Assembly: GCF_016583795.1 (NCBI RefSeq) | Contig: NZ_NRRS01000002.1 | Location: 38,501-102,500 of the forward strand | DNA: 64,000 nt | Direction of reading: 5' to 3' | Source of the DNA: Rhabdochromatium marinum | GTDB lineage: Bacteria > Pseudomonadota > Gammaproteobacteria > Chromatiales > Chromatiaceae | Shown: piece by piece, positions 1 through 7,803 of the stretch | Position numbering within the stretch: the stretch's first letter is position 1 | Layout of the letters: each line of letters starts with the position of its first letter | Made by a program: the position numbers and the translations under genes | Notes under the pieces: generated by a model | The model's input: the letters and a program-made list of their open reading frames with translations, nothing else | Databases searched by the model: none | Told to the model about the DNA's origin: nothing

Positions 1-942
1 ACGCGCTCGCTCCGGTGTGTAGCCCCCGTTGAGCATCAGAATCCCGTCGAAACGCGCGCGGGTGAACGCCAGCATCGACTCCATACGCGGCTCGGCGCCG
101 GCCATCACATCGGTATCCGCGATCTCCAGCAGCGCAATGCTCAAGCGGCTGAGATGATCGGTGACATGGCCAAAGGTCTCCGCCGGATCAGCATCCGCCA
201 TCCCGTTGAGGTTAAACAGCGGCGAGAGGCGCACACTCACCTGACCAGCTGGAACCTCGGCCAACACCGCGTCCATCACCTCGAACAACAACCGACAGCG
301 ATTCGACAGGCTGCCGCCATAGCCGTCAGTCCGGTGGTTGGTGTTGCTGGCCAGAAATTGATGCAGCAGATAACCATTGGCACTGTGCACCTGCACGCCA
401 TCGAAACCGGCACGCATGGCCCGTCGCGCCGCCTGGGCGTAATCGTCGATGGTGGACTTAATCTCGGCCGCCGTCATCTCCTGCGGCGGTGACACCGGCG
501 TGCGCCCGCCGCGTCCTTCGGCATCGACCGTAAACACCTGACAGCTGTCGCACGGGAGCGCTGAGGGTGCGCGCGGCGCCTCCCCCGGATGCAGGGACTC
601 GTGCGACATCCGCCCGCAATGCCACAGTTGTAGCAGCATGCGCCCGCCGGCGGCATGCACGGCATCCGTTACCAGGCGCCAGCCAGCGACCTGCTCATCG
701 GTAAAAATCCCCGGCGTCAGCGCATAGCCAGTACCAATTTGGGAAATATTGGTCGCTTCGGACAAGATCAGCCCCGCACCAGCGCGCTGCACATAGTAAT
801 CGGCATTCAGCTGCCCGGGAACATTACCCGGCTGCCCGGCACGCGAGCGCGTCAAGGGCGCCAAAACAATACGATTAGGCAGCTCAAAAGCTCCGGCAGT
901 CAGCGGGGCAAACAACGGATCATCATTGGTGGTTGCAGACAT
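1..942 (-). CDS. Old Yellow Enzyme family NADH:flavin oxidoreductase (3' part cut by window edge)
   Basis: This is an FMN-dependent ene-reductase of the OYE/NemA type, predicted to reduce activated C=C bonds with NAD(P)H in the cytoplasm. The reverse strand reads without a stop from ATG at 942 to base 1 (314 codons), beginning MSATTNDDPLFAPLTAG. Visible family motifs are APLTRSRAGQPGNVP near residue 28, the substrate-binding pair in VHSANGYLLHQFL (HxxN), and NHRTDGYGGSLSNRCR, which is diagnostic of the family. OYE proteins are about 360 residues, so roughly 45 C-terminal residues lie outside the window. The closest relatives are probably N-ethylmaleimide or glycerol trinitrate reductases; the substrate cannot be told from sequence. 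The gene faces away from the recombinase remnant to its right. Confidence 0.93.
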   Translation of the reverse strand, partial: MSATTNDDPLFAPLTAGAFELPNRIVLAPLTRSRAGQPGNVPGQLNADYYVQRAGAGLILSEATNISQIGTGYALTPGIFTDEQVAGWRLVTDAVHAAGGRMLLQLWHCGRMSHESLHPGEAPRAPSALPCDSCQVFTVDAEGRGGRTPVSPPQEMTAAEIKSTIDDYAQAARRAMRAGFDGVQVHSANGYLLHQFLASNTNHRTDGYGGSLSNRCRLLFEVMDAVLAEVPAGQVSVRLSPLFNLNGMADADPAETFGHVTDHLSRLSIALLEIADTDVMAGAEPRMESMLAFTRARFDGILMLNGGYTPERAR

Positions 943-967
943 AGGTGTATTTCCTTCGGTGGGCTAG

Positions 968-1427
968 CCAGCAGCGAACTGCGCCGGGCGAGATGCACTT
1001 TGGCTCGAATGGACGCGCGAACGGAAGCACATCGATCTCAAGAACGGTGTCATCACCTTCGAGATCGAACGAGAAAGGGTAGATGAGGGGACAGTGGAAC
1101 GGCAAGCTCGGACAAGTGCTACTCAACCAAAAGGTGCGAGCCGCCATCCTGTCACGAGCCAAAATCTGTGCAACTTACTGCCCAAGCCGTTGGGGCCGGA
1201 CTTGGCGATGTGCATCCGCACAATCTTCGCCAAACCTTTGGGAACTGGTTTGTGCAAGCGGAGTTGGAATTGAACGAGTTTCCGAGCTACTCAGGCACAG
1301 CAATGTGAATAGCATCGTCAGGGTCTATGCTCGTCTCAGACCCAATATCTCGGAGGTTCAAGACATGGGACCCGATTTTTCACGCGAACCGCGTAGGAGG
1401 CGCATGCAAAATGACGCGACCCCCTGA
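968..1427 (+). pseudogene. Tyrosine recombinase/integrase remnant with two frameshifts
   Basis: Three reading frames read in succession give the catalytic domain of a tyrosine recombinase. The first part contains GRDALWLEW and HIDLKNGVITFEIERERV (about 986-1090) and continues through VTSQNLCNLLPKPLGPDLA. The second contains DVHPHNLRQTFGNWFVQA (1207-1260), with the HxLR box. The third contains GVGIERVSELLRHSNVNSI and VRVYARLRP (1261-1350), with the last His and the probable catalytic Tyr. Each junction is explained by loss of one G, near 1207 (GCG-GAT) and near 1260 (GCG-GGA). A stop codon at 965-967 and the missing N-terminal domain show that it is decayed. It ends 7 nt from the 3' end of tRNA-Pro, the usual place for an integrase next to its attachment site. 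Confidence 0.82.
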
Positions 1428-1434
1428 ATTGTTA

Positions 1435-1511
1435 TGGTCGGGGTGAGAGGATTCGAACCTCCGGCCCCTGCCTCCCGAAGGCAGTGCTCTACCAGGCTGA
1501 GCTACACCCCG
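1435..1511 (-). tRNA. tRNA-Pro (anticodon CGG), CCA encoded
   Basis: The reverse strand folds into a full cloverleaf of 77 nt. The acceptor stem is CGGGGTG/CACCCCG with discriminator A and encoded CCA. The D stem is GCTC/GAGC. The anticodon stem CTGCC/GGCAG encloses the loop TTCGGGA, giving anticodon CGG, which reads CCG. The T arm is GGAGG-TTCGAAT-CCTCT. It lies 87 nt downstream of ispB on the same strand, so it may be co-transcribed with it. Its 3' end abuts the recombinase remnant. Confidence 0.95.
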
Positions 1512-1598
1512 ATATTGTGACTGTTTGCTTTGCAGCAACCAGTATTGAACGATCAACCAATCAACTCATTAATCCATCGATCAATTAACCCAAACAGA

Positions 1599-2567
1599 TC
1601 AATAGGTTCGACTGACGGCGAAATCTGCTGTGGTCATCAGTGACTGGCGGCTGTCGGTCTCGGGCAGGATCGCGAGTGCGTCTTTGGCGGACTGCGCATG
1701 AGACCGTGCAAGTGCGACAGTATACTCCAGTGCTTCGGTTGCGACAATGGTTGCGCCAACTTGGTCCATTTGCTCGCGACCGCCGGATTCGATGGCCTGG
1801 CGCAGGATGTTGCGTTGTTGCTCGGTGCCGACTTCCATGGCGCGGATGACCGGCAGGGTGGGTTTGCCCTCGGCGAGGTCGTCACCGATGTTTTTACCGA
1901 TGGTTTCCTGATCTGAGCCGTAGTCGAGGGCATCGTCGACGAGCTGGAAGGCGATGCCGAGATGCAGGCCATAGGCGGCCAGGGCTGCTTCGGTTTCGCT
2001 TGGCGTTTCGGCGAGTACCGCGCCCAGACGCGCACCAGCCTCGAACAGGGTGGCGGTCTTGCGCTGAATGACTTCCATATAGCGCGCTTCGGTAGTGTCC
2101 GGGTCGTGGGTGTTGAGCAGCTGCAGGACTTCGCCTTCAGAGATGCGGTTGGTGGCGTGGGCCAGCACATCCATCACGCGCATCTGCCCGACATCGACCA
2201 TCATCTCGAAGGCACGCGAGTAGAGGAAATCGCCCACCAGCACGCTGGCCTCGTTGCCCCAGACGGCGTTGGCGGTCTCGCGGTTGCGGCGCAGCTCGGA
2301 GCCATCGACGACATCATCGTGCAATAGAGTAGCGGTGTGGATGAACTCGACAATGGCGGCCATGTCGATGTGGCGTTCGCCGGCGTAGGCGCAGGCGCGC
2401 GCAGCGAGCAGCACAATGAGGGGGCGCAGGCGTTTGCCGCCACTGCCGACGATGTAATGGCCAATCTGGTTGATAAGTACGACTTCAGATTGCAGGCGAT
2501 GCAAAATCAACGCATCGACGGCGATAAGGTCATCCCGAACCGGGGCCCGAATACTGGAAAGATCCAT
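1599..2567 (-). CDS. ispB: Octaprenyl diphosphate synthase (long-chain trans-prenyl synthase)
   Basis: It makes the polyprenyl diphosphate side chain for ubiquinone or menaquinone by repeated addition of isopentenyl diphosphate. The two Asp-rich Mg-binding motifs are present: LLHDDVVDGSELRR (first) and FQLVDDALDYG (second), together with GGKRLRPLIVLLAAR and GDDLAEGKPTLP. Start chosen at the ATG giving MDLSSIRAPVRDDL (322 aa, matching the about 323-residue E. coli enzyme); a longer frame from 2630 adds 21 residues with no family similarity. It is the last protein gene of the leftward HD-GYP/kinase/receiver/ispB series, 77 nt after the receiver gene, and is followed by tRNA-Pro. Confidence 0.94.
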   Translation of the reverse strand: MDLSSIRAPVRDDLIAVDALILHRLQSEVVLINQIGHYIVGSGGKRLRPLIVLLAARACAYAGERHIDMAAIVEFIHTATLLHDDVVDGSELRRNRETANAVWGNEASVLVGDFLYSRAFEMMVDVGQMRVMDVLAHATNRISEGEVLQLLNTHDPDTTEARYMEVIQRKTATLFEAGARLGAVLAETPSETEAALAAYGLHLGIAFQLVDDALDYGSDQETIGKNIGDDLAEGKPTLPVIRAMEVGTEQQRNILRQAIESGGREQMDQVGATIVATEALEYTVALARSHAQSAKDALAILPETDSRQSLMTTADFAVSRTY

Positions 2568-2644
2568 TGAAAAAATAACGCTCGTGATAATACCGCGAAG
2601 GATGCTAGGTGCGGGCGCCGATACTGTCAAGCAAGCGTTTGGGT

Positions 2645-3046
2645 TTAAGCATGAGCGCCGGTGGCCGTTTTGTCATCATCGCCCAGCACCGAGCGAGTGA
2701 TGTGAATGATTTGCTGGCGCTCCAGAGGTTTGCGCAGCAACTCAAAGCTCAGGCCATTTTTGCGCACCGCCGAGAGGTCATCCAGAAACTCACGATGGAA
2801 GGCGGTGGCAATATAGATGAGCTGCTCGGGCTTGGCCGCACGGATACGCTGAAGGGTTTCGACGCCGTTGATGCCGGGCATGCGCAGATCCAGATAAATC
2901 AGATCGAAATCCTCCTGGAGCGCGCGCTCAACGCCTTGCTCTCCACAATCCGCCGTAGCGACTTGATAAGGCGTGCTGCGCAAGGCAAGCGAGAATGCCT
3001 GCCGCACAGCCGAATCGTCGTCAATGATAAGGATTTTTTTTGCCAT
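2645..3046 (-). CDS. Stand-alone response regulator receiver protein
   Basis: This is a 133-residue protein consisting of one CheY-like receiver domain with a short tail. The acidic pocket is at D9-D11 (IIDDDS), the phosphoacceptor is D53 in YLDLRMPG, and the conserved lysine is in LLRKPL near residue 107. No output domain follows, so it must act by protein contact or as a phosphate sink/relay. It starts 16 nt downstream of the histidine kinase gene, which makes that kinase the likely phosphodonor. The HD-GYP protein at the head of the operon has no receiver of its own and could be the regulated partner (inference). Confidence 0.9.
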   Translation of the reverse strand: MAKKILIIDDDSAVRQAFSLALRSTPYQVATADCGEQGVERALQEDFDLIYLDLRMPGINGVETLQRIRAAKPEQLIYIATAFHREFLDDLSAVRKNGLSFELLRKPLERQQIIHITRSVLGDDDKTATGAHA

Positions 3047-3062
3047 GAAGCGTGATGCACAA

Positions 3063-6005
3063 TCAAGCGGATGATGTTGGATGCGGCGGCTGGATCGCGG
3101 TTGGCGCGGGTTGCGGTGAGGTGTCCGGCAAGCGAGCAGTCACCCGGGTCCCCTGACCTTCCAGACTGGCAAAGTCTAGCGTACCACCATGATCGGTAAT
3201 GATCGACCAACTTGTTGAGAGCCCCAGACCGGTGCCCTGACCGGTCGGCTTGGTGGTGAAAAAGGGCTCGAATACGCGCTGTTGAATCTCTTTGGGCACT
3301 CCTGGACCGGTGTCGCTGATTTCCAGTGCCACCTGGCCATCCTGGCGCGACAAGCGGAGACTGATGCGTCGCTCTGGGCTCCCGGCGACAGCATCGACCG
3401 CATTGCCAACCAAGTTGGTCACCACTTGCTCAAAGCGTTCCGGCTGCAAGCGTAACCGCTGGAGCTGTGGATCGCAGTTAACGTCGAGCTGGATGCCAGC
3501 CTTGGTCAAGCGATAATCAAACAAACGCAGCACACGCGCGATAATGGGCTGCGGGTCGATCTCGCAAAACACATGCATATCCACGCCACGCTGGCGCGAG
3601 AAGGCCAGCAGTTCGCGCACGATGTTAATACAGCGGCGCGTTTGCTGTTCGGCATCCCTGAGGACCCCACGGCGTTCCTCATCGCTCAGATGTTCTTCAA
3701 TACAGAACTGTATGCCATTGATAACCCCCATCAGTGGGTTATTGAGCTCATGCGCCAAGCCAGCGGTGAGCTGCCCCAGGGAACTGAGTTTTTCCAGTTG
3801 CAGAACCTGCTGATCATGGTTTTTCTGCGCAGTGATGTCGGAAGCGATCTCAAAGCGCACCCGGCGCCCATCCCACCAGTTGAGCAGTTTGTCGGCGCAG
3901 CGATACCAGCGACCTGTATGTGAATCGTGAAATTGCCACACATGACTGTTGCCCGCGTCGTGCAGCCGCAAGCTGGGCTTGTTGCAAAAAGCACAGGGAC
4001 TGTCATGGCCATGCATGAATTGATGACAGCGCTGGCCGGAGAAGTCGCGCACGCCCGGTTGCACAAAGCTGTCGTTGGCATAGATCAGCTCGTAGGTGTC
4101 CAGGTCGGACACATAGATGATGGCGTCAATGCCGTCAAACAGAGTGCGCAGTTGGGCACGTTCCTGCTCCAAAGCTTGTTGGAAACCTTTACGCTCGGTG
4201 ATGTCACGCAGGAACGCATAGAGGCGTCCTCCCTGAAGATGACTGAAGCTGGCGCTGATTTCGAGGTAGGCCAGGCTGCCGTCCTTGCAGCGGTGGGCGG
4301 TTTCAAAATACTCACTGCCCCCTTGGATGATCATCCGTGCGATGCGGGCATCCACGAGCGATTGGTCCTCATAAACTTCCACAGCCGTGATCGGCTGACC
4401 AATGAGTTCTTCGCGTGCATAGCCAGTCAAGCGGCAATACCCCTGGTTGACCCCCAGCAAGCGGCCGCTGAGGTCAAGAATCCAGAAGCCATCCATGCAG
4501 GTGTTGAGCAGCACATCGTAGAGCTGTTCGGCCTCCTGGCGATCGCGCATGTCATCGACTTGAATCAGTAAATGCTTTAAGGACGCATCGGCTTGGCGGA
4601 TCGCGTGCAGCGCCAGGCGCACCGGCAAGGCGCTGCCATCGGCCCGCAGCAATCGAACTTCCTGCCTTGACACTTTTCGTTTGTCATGCCGCAATTGCTC
4701 AAAGGCTTCCATGACGGCCGCGCGATCCTCAGGGAAAAAGAGTTCGCGACACGGCTGTCCGCACAGGGCGTGCGGCTGACAACCGATCAATTCAGCAAGT
4801 GCCGGATTAATCCGTTGCCATTGCAAGCTGTGGGTAGCCACGCCCATTCCGGAGAAAGCGTCGTTGAAGAAGATGTCCAGTTGACTGTCGCTCTCGCGCA
4901 GAGCCTCAAGCAGTTTGCGCCGCTCGCGCTCGCCCTGGTAGCGACGCAGATACTCCTGGTTGCGATGGCGCAGGGTCAGCAAATGATTGGCAGCGATCAG
5001 TGTGCTGATCACCGCGAGGATCATGACACTCAGGATCAGCAGGGTACGGTAGGTGGAGCCAAGCAGGCGGTCCACCGGCGCCTCGGTCACCAGCAGCCAG
5101 TGGCTGCCAGGCACGTTAGCTGCAACAGCGAAGGCATGACGACCACCCCAATCGGTCAATTCGAGCATGAACACTGTGGCTCTGAGCGCGGAATGCCCGC
5201 TGAGATCGGCGCCAAAGGTCTGTTCTGCCGCGCCGCTTAGTGCGTTGTGCAATGGGTGGGGGCCGGCCAGCAGGCGCGGGTGTTCTGTGCTGGTATCAAT
5301 GAGCCAGCTTTTACCGCCAATGTCATACAGGGAGTGTTTACCAAGCAGCGGAAACAGCGTCCGATGCGGGCGTTGGCCCAGAACCAGCAAGCCAATCAGC
5401 TGGCCTGGCGACTCGGGATTGCTCAGCGGTAGCATGACGGCAATATGCAATGCGTCTTGACGGGTCTGCTGCAAGCCTTGCCCCTCGGCGCTGTAGGGGT
5501 AGATTTCCGTCAGCTGCACCTGCCGTGATTGAACCACCTGCTCCATAACCGCTTTGGATGGTATGGGAATTTCCGGCTCGGTTCCGGGCCAGGCCAGACC
5601 GGGGATGGGTTGCAGATCGGGCGTGAAAAACCGCACATCGCTCCAGCTGTGGCGATTGCGCTGGCTGCGTGCCCAGACCGCGAGATCGGCCCGAGCCTTG
5701 GGATTGCCGGCGCGCACGGCCAGAAAGGCACGCGCGAGCAGCGGATCCCGGGCTAGGGTGGCGGCCGCCTCCAGCTGCGTTTGACGCCACAGACTGAAGT
5801 CTTCAACCAGGGAGGTGTTGATCTGCTGCAGTCGGGTTTCAGCCTGCTGACGCGCTTGGCGCATCAGCCATTGGTAGGCTGTGGCCGCAATGGCGAGGGT
5901 CAGCAGAATCAGCCCAACCAAAATCGCAATCCGCAGCGGATAGGCCAAGGGAGCCTCAGCCTCGGCAACCGAGCCCGGGTTGAATCTATTCTCGGGTCGG
6001 CGCAT
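3063..6005 (-). CDS. Membrane-bound multi-PAS sensor histidine kinase
   Basis: 980 residues. Helix 1 (about 24-46) and helix 2 (about 320-342) flank a periplasmic sensor region of about 270 residues, probably Cache-like. Three PAS-type domains follow: about 375-490, 495-605 and 615-728. Next are a HisKA domain with phospho-His 752 in LTAGLAHELNNPLMG and an HATPase domain with NLVGNAVDAV, SDTGPGVP, FEPFFTTK and GTGLGLS. The tail is Pro-rich. The third PAS has a C-x10-C-x2-C pattern (C660, C671, C674) that could bind metal or respond to redox state. The gene starts 5 nt after the HD-GYP gene and is followed by the receiver gene, so the three form one operon. The ligand is unknown. Confidence 0.9.
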   Translation of the reverse strand: MRRPENRFNPGSVAEAEAPLAYPLRIAILVGLILLTLAIAATAYQWLMRQARQQAETRLQQINTSLVEDFSLWRQTQLEAAATLARDPLLARAFLAVRAGNPKARADLAVWARSQRNRHSWSDVRFFTPDLQPIPGLAWPGTEPEIPIPSKAVMEQVVQSRQVQLTEIYPYSAEGQGLQQTRQDALHIAVMLPLSNPESPGQLIGLLVLGQRPHRTLFPLLGKHSLYDIGGKSWLIDTSTEHPRLLAGPHPLHNALSGAAEQTFGADLSGHSALRATVFMLELTDWGGRHAFAVAANVPGSHWLLVTEAPVDRLLGSTYRTLLILSVMILAVISTLIAANHLLTLRHRNQEYLRRYQGERERRKLLEALRESDSQLDIFFNDAFSGMGVATHSLQWQRINPALAELIGCQPHALCGQPCRELFFPEDRAAVMEAFEQLRHDKRKVSRQEVRLLRADGSALPVRLALHAIRQADASLKHLLIQVDDMRDRQEAEQLYDVLLNTCMDGFWILDLSGRLLGVNQGYCRLTGYAREELIGQPITAVEVYEDQSLVDARIARMIIQGGSEYFETAHRCKDGSLAYLEISASFSHLQGGRLYAFLRDITERKGFQQALEQERAQLRTLFDGIDAIIYVSDLDTYELIYANDSFVQPGVRDFSGQRCHQFMHGHDSPCAFCNKPSLRLHDAGNSHVWQFHDSHTGRWYRCADKLLNWWDGRRVRFEIASDITAQKNHDQQVLQLEKLSSLGQLTAGLAHELNNPLMGVINGIQFCIEEHLSDEERRGVLRDAEQQTRRCINIVRELLAFSRQRGVDMHVFCEIDPQPIIARVLRLFDYRLTKAGIQLDVNCDPQLQRLRLQPERFEQVVTNLVGNAVDAVAGSPERRISLRLSRQDGQVALEISDTGPGVPKEIQQRVFEPFFTTKPTGQGTGLGLSTSWSIITDHGGTLDFASLEGQGTRVTARLPDTSPQPAPTAIQPPHPTSSA

Positions 6006-6010
6006 GGCCT

Positions 6011-7582
6011 TTAAGGGATGGCCTCCAGGTCTTCAAGGCGCAGATTCTGCTGCGTGAACAAACGAATGCAAGCCGCGACAGCCTCTGGATCATAACGGGT
6101 ACCGGAACCACGCTCAATTTCCTCCAATGCAGCATCCAGACCCAGCGCCTCGCGATAGGGGCGCCTGGAACTCATGGCATCAACCACATCGGCCACGGCC
6201 AGAATGCGCGCCTGGAGTATAATCTCCCCCCCCTTCAGCCCCTGCGGATAACCATTGCCGTCAATGCGTTCGTGATGCTGATGCACCATTTTTGCCAGCG
6301 GCCAGGGAAAATCAATGTCGGCAATGATGTCGTACCCCACCGAGCTGTGGGTTCTGATCAGCATGAACTCGGCTTCATTGAGCTTCCCTGGGCGATTGAG
6401 GATTTCTGCCGGGATATAGAGTTTGCCAATATCATGAATGGTGCCGCCCATATACACACCATCCACGATAGACTGATCCAGCTCCATGGCCCGCGCGATT
6501 TCACGGCCCAGCGCGGCCACCCGACGCTGATGGCCGGCGGTGTAAGGATCGCGCGTTTCGACGGTGCGCGAGATCGCCTCAATGGTTTGCACCAGCGCCG
6601 CGCGCAGGCGGTTGGCACTGGCACGCCTTTCGTTTTCGATTTGGCGACGGGCGGTCAAATCACGCAGGGTCAGCACATGGGCACGTTGGCCATCCCAGGT
6701 GGTTTCCATGGCGTGCAGCTCCACCGGGATCCGCTGACCGGTGGAACAGTGCACTTCAATCTCACCGACACTGCGTTGCGAGGTGAGTCCCAGCGGATAG
6801 CCGGTCAGTTCCTGCGCATTGCGCGCAAACAGGCGCTGAGCAGCGATATTGGCAAAGCGCACGCAGCCATAATCATCGGTGATCAAAATAGCATCGGGAT
6901 TACGTTGGATAATCTCATCGAGCTGGCGGTTGGAGATGCGCGCCGTGGTGATGAGTCGTTCGCGGTCGATGACCAGGCTTATTTGCCGGGCGATGCTGGT
7001 GAGCCGTCGCATCTGCTCGGGCGTCAGGGAAGCGGTCTCAGTCCAACTGGCCACACAGAGGACCGCCTGCACCTGCTCCTGCACGATCACTGGACAGGCC
7101 AACAGAGAACGGGCGCCGCTGCGCAGCAGCGGATCGCTGCCAGCCTCTGCCTGCGGGTGCGGGTGCTGATTCCGATCCTGAGTCGGATCCTGATGCGGTG
7201 GCCAAGACCGCGCCTGGCCGGTGCGCAGGGCCTCCCCGGCCAGGCTGGTAGTGGAGGCAAAGGGCACTTGCAGGGCCGCCCGGTCCGCCGGAGCCGCGCT
7301 CAGCGGCATGATGCAGCGGTAAACCAGCTCGCGGCCGTCGGCGTCCGGAAACGCCAGGACGGCGCAGTCAGTCCCTGTCAGGAGGGTGGCAGCCTCCAGG
7401 TTCTGTTCCAGCAAATCAACCGCATCGGGCGAACCGCTGCTGATCAGAGTCCACAGGCTCGACGCTTGCGCGCGGCCGCAACAGGCTCTCGTTGGAGTTC
7501 CAGGCGCCTGAGATCGAGGCTGGGAACTGGGCTTGGCTTGAACTGGCTTGGCCCGGACTGGCACACCGCTGGCTGGGGTCAT
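6011..7582 (-). CDS. GAF-PAS-HD-GYP protein, predicted cyclic-di-GMP phosphodiesterase
   Basis: 523 residues: a low-complexity N-terminus, a GAF domain (about 55-208), a PAS domain (about 220-310) and an HD-GYP domain (about 330-510). The metal-binding HDIGK (383-387), HHERIDGNGYP (436-446) and ILAVADVVDAMSSRRPY are intact, so hydrolysis of cyclic-di-GMP is expected. It heads a leftward operon with a histidine kinase and a receiver protein. No transmembrane segment is seen, so it is cytosolic. It shares a 221-nt divergent intergenic region with the RND efflux operon. N-terminal start at ATG 7582 is taken as the first in-frame Met; a later start is possible because the first 50 residues are not conserved-looking. 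Confidence 0.9.
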   Translation of the reverse strand: MTPASGVPVRAKPVQAKPSSQPRSQAPGTPTRACCGRAQASSLWTLISSGSPDAVDLLEQNLEAATLLTGTDCAVLAFPDADGRELVYRCIMPLSAAPADRAALQVPFASTTSLAGEALRTGQARSWPPHQDPTQDRNQHPHPQAEAGSDPLLRSGARSLLACPVIVQEQVQAVLCVASWTETASLTPEQMRRLTSIARQISLVIDRERLITTARISNRQLDEIIQRNPDAILITDDYGCVRFANIAAQRLFARNAQELTGYPLGLTSQRSVGEIEVHCSTGQRIPVELHAMETTWDGQRAHVLTLRDLTARRQIENERRASANRLRAALVQTIEAISRTVETRDPYTAGHQRRVAALGREIARAMELDQSIVDGVYMGGTIHDIGKLYIPAEILNRPGKLNEAEFMLIRTHSSVGYDIIADIDFPWPLAKMVHQHHERIDGNGYPQGLKGGEIILQARILAVADVVDAMSSRRPYREALGLDAALEEIERGSGTRYDPEAVAACIRLFTQQNLRLEDLEAIP

Positions 7583-7729
7583 GAAGTTCTCGGCAAGTGG
7601 TTAACGCGTTGCTTGCAGGCCAAGCGCGTTAAGATGATGATCCTGATACCGGTTCAGTTTAACGTATCCCAGCGCGTATCACGGCTGATGCATCGCCGGA
7701 GTATCGCTGAATATGATGGCCCTGCTCCC

Positions 7730-7758
7730 TTGAAGCCTCCCCGGGAGTACCATATATT
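7730..7758 (+). promoter_or_regulatory. Predicted sigma70 promoter of the RND efflux operon
   Basis: TTGAAG (7730-7735), a 17-nt spacer, and TATATT (7753-7758) make a good match to the sigma70 consensus. The predicted start of transcription is near 7765, giving a leader of about 40 nt. The -10 box lies inside the left arm of the inverted repeat 7752-7783. Confidence 0.6.
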
Positions 7759-7783
7759 AGAAAAATCTAATTTTCTAATATAT
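7752..7783. promoter_or_regulatory. Operator-like inverted repeat over the RND promoter
   Basis: ATATATTAGAAAA, a 6-nt spacer and TTTTCTAATATAT form a perfect 13-bp inverted repeat. The spacer adds a further TCTAA half-site, so the element can also be read as ATTAGA-AAAA-TCTAAT plus a third half-site. It is strikingly AT-rich against its surroundings and covers the -10 box of the efflux operon. There is no T-run placed for a terminator. ArsR- or TetR-type repressors bind elements of this shape; the actual protein is unknown and not encoded next to it. Confidence 0.6.
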
Positions 7784-7803
7784 CAGCTTTCCCAACAGGC
7801 ACA

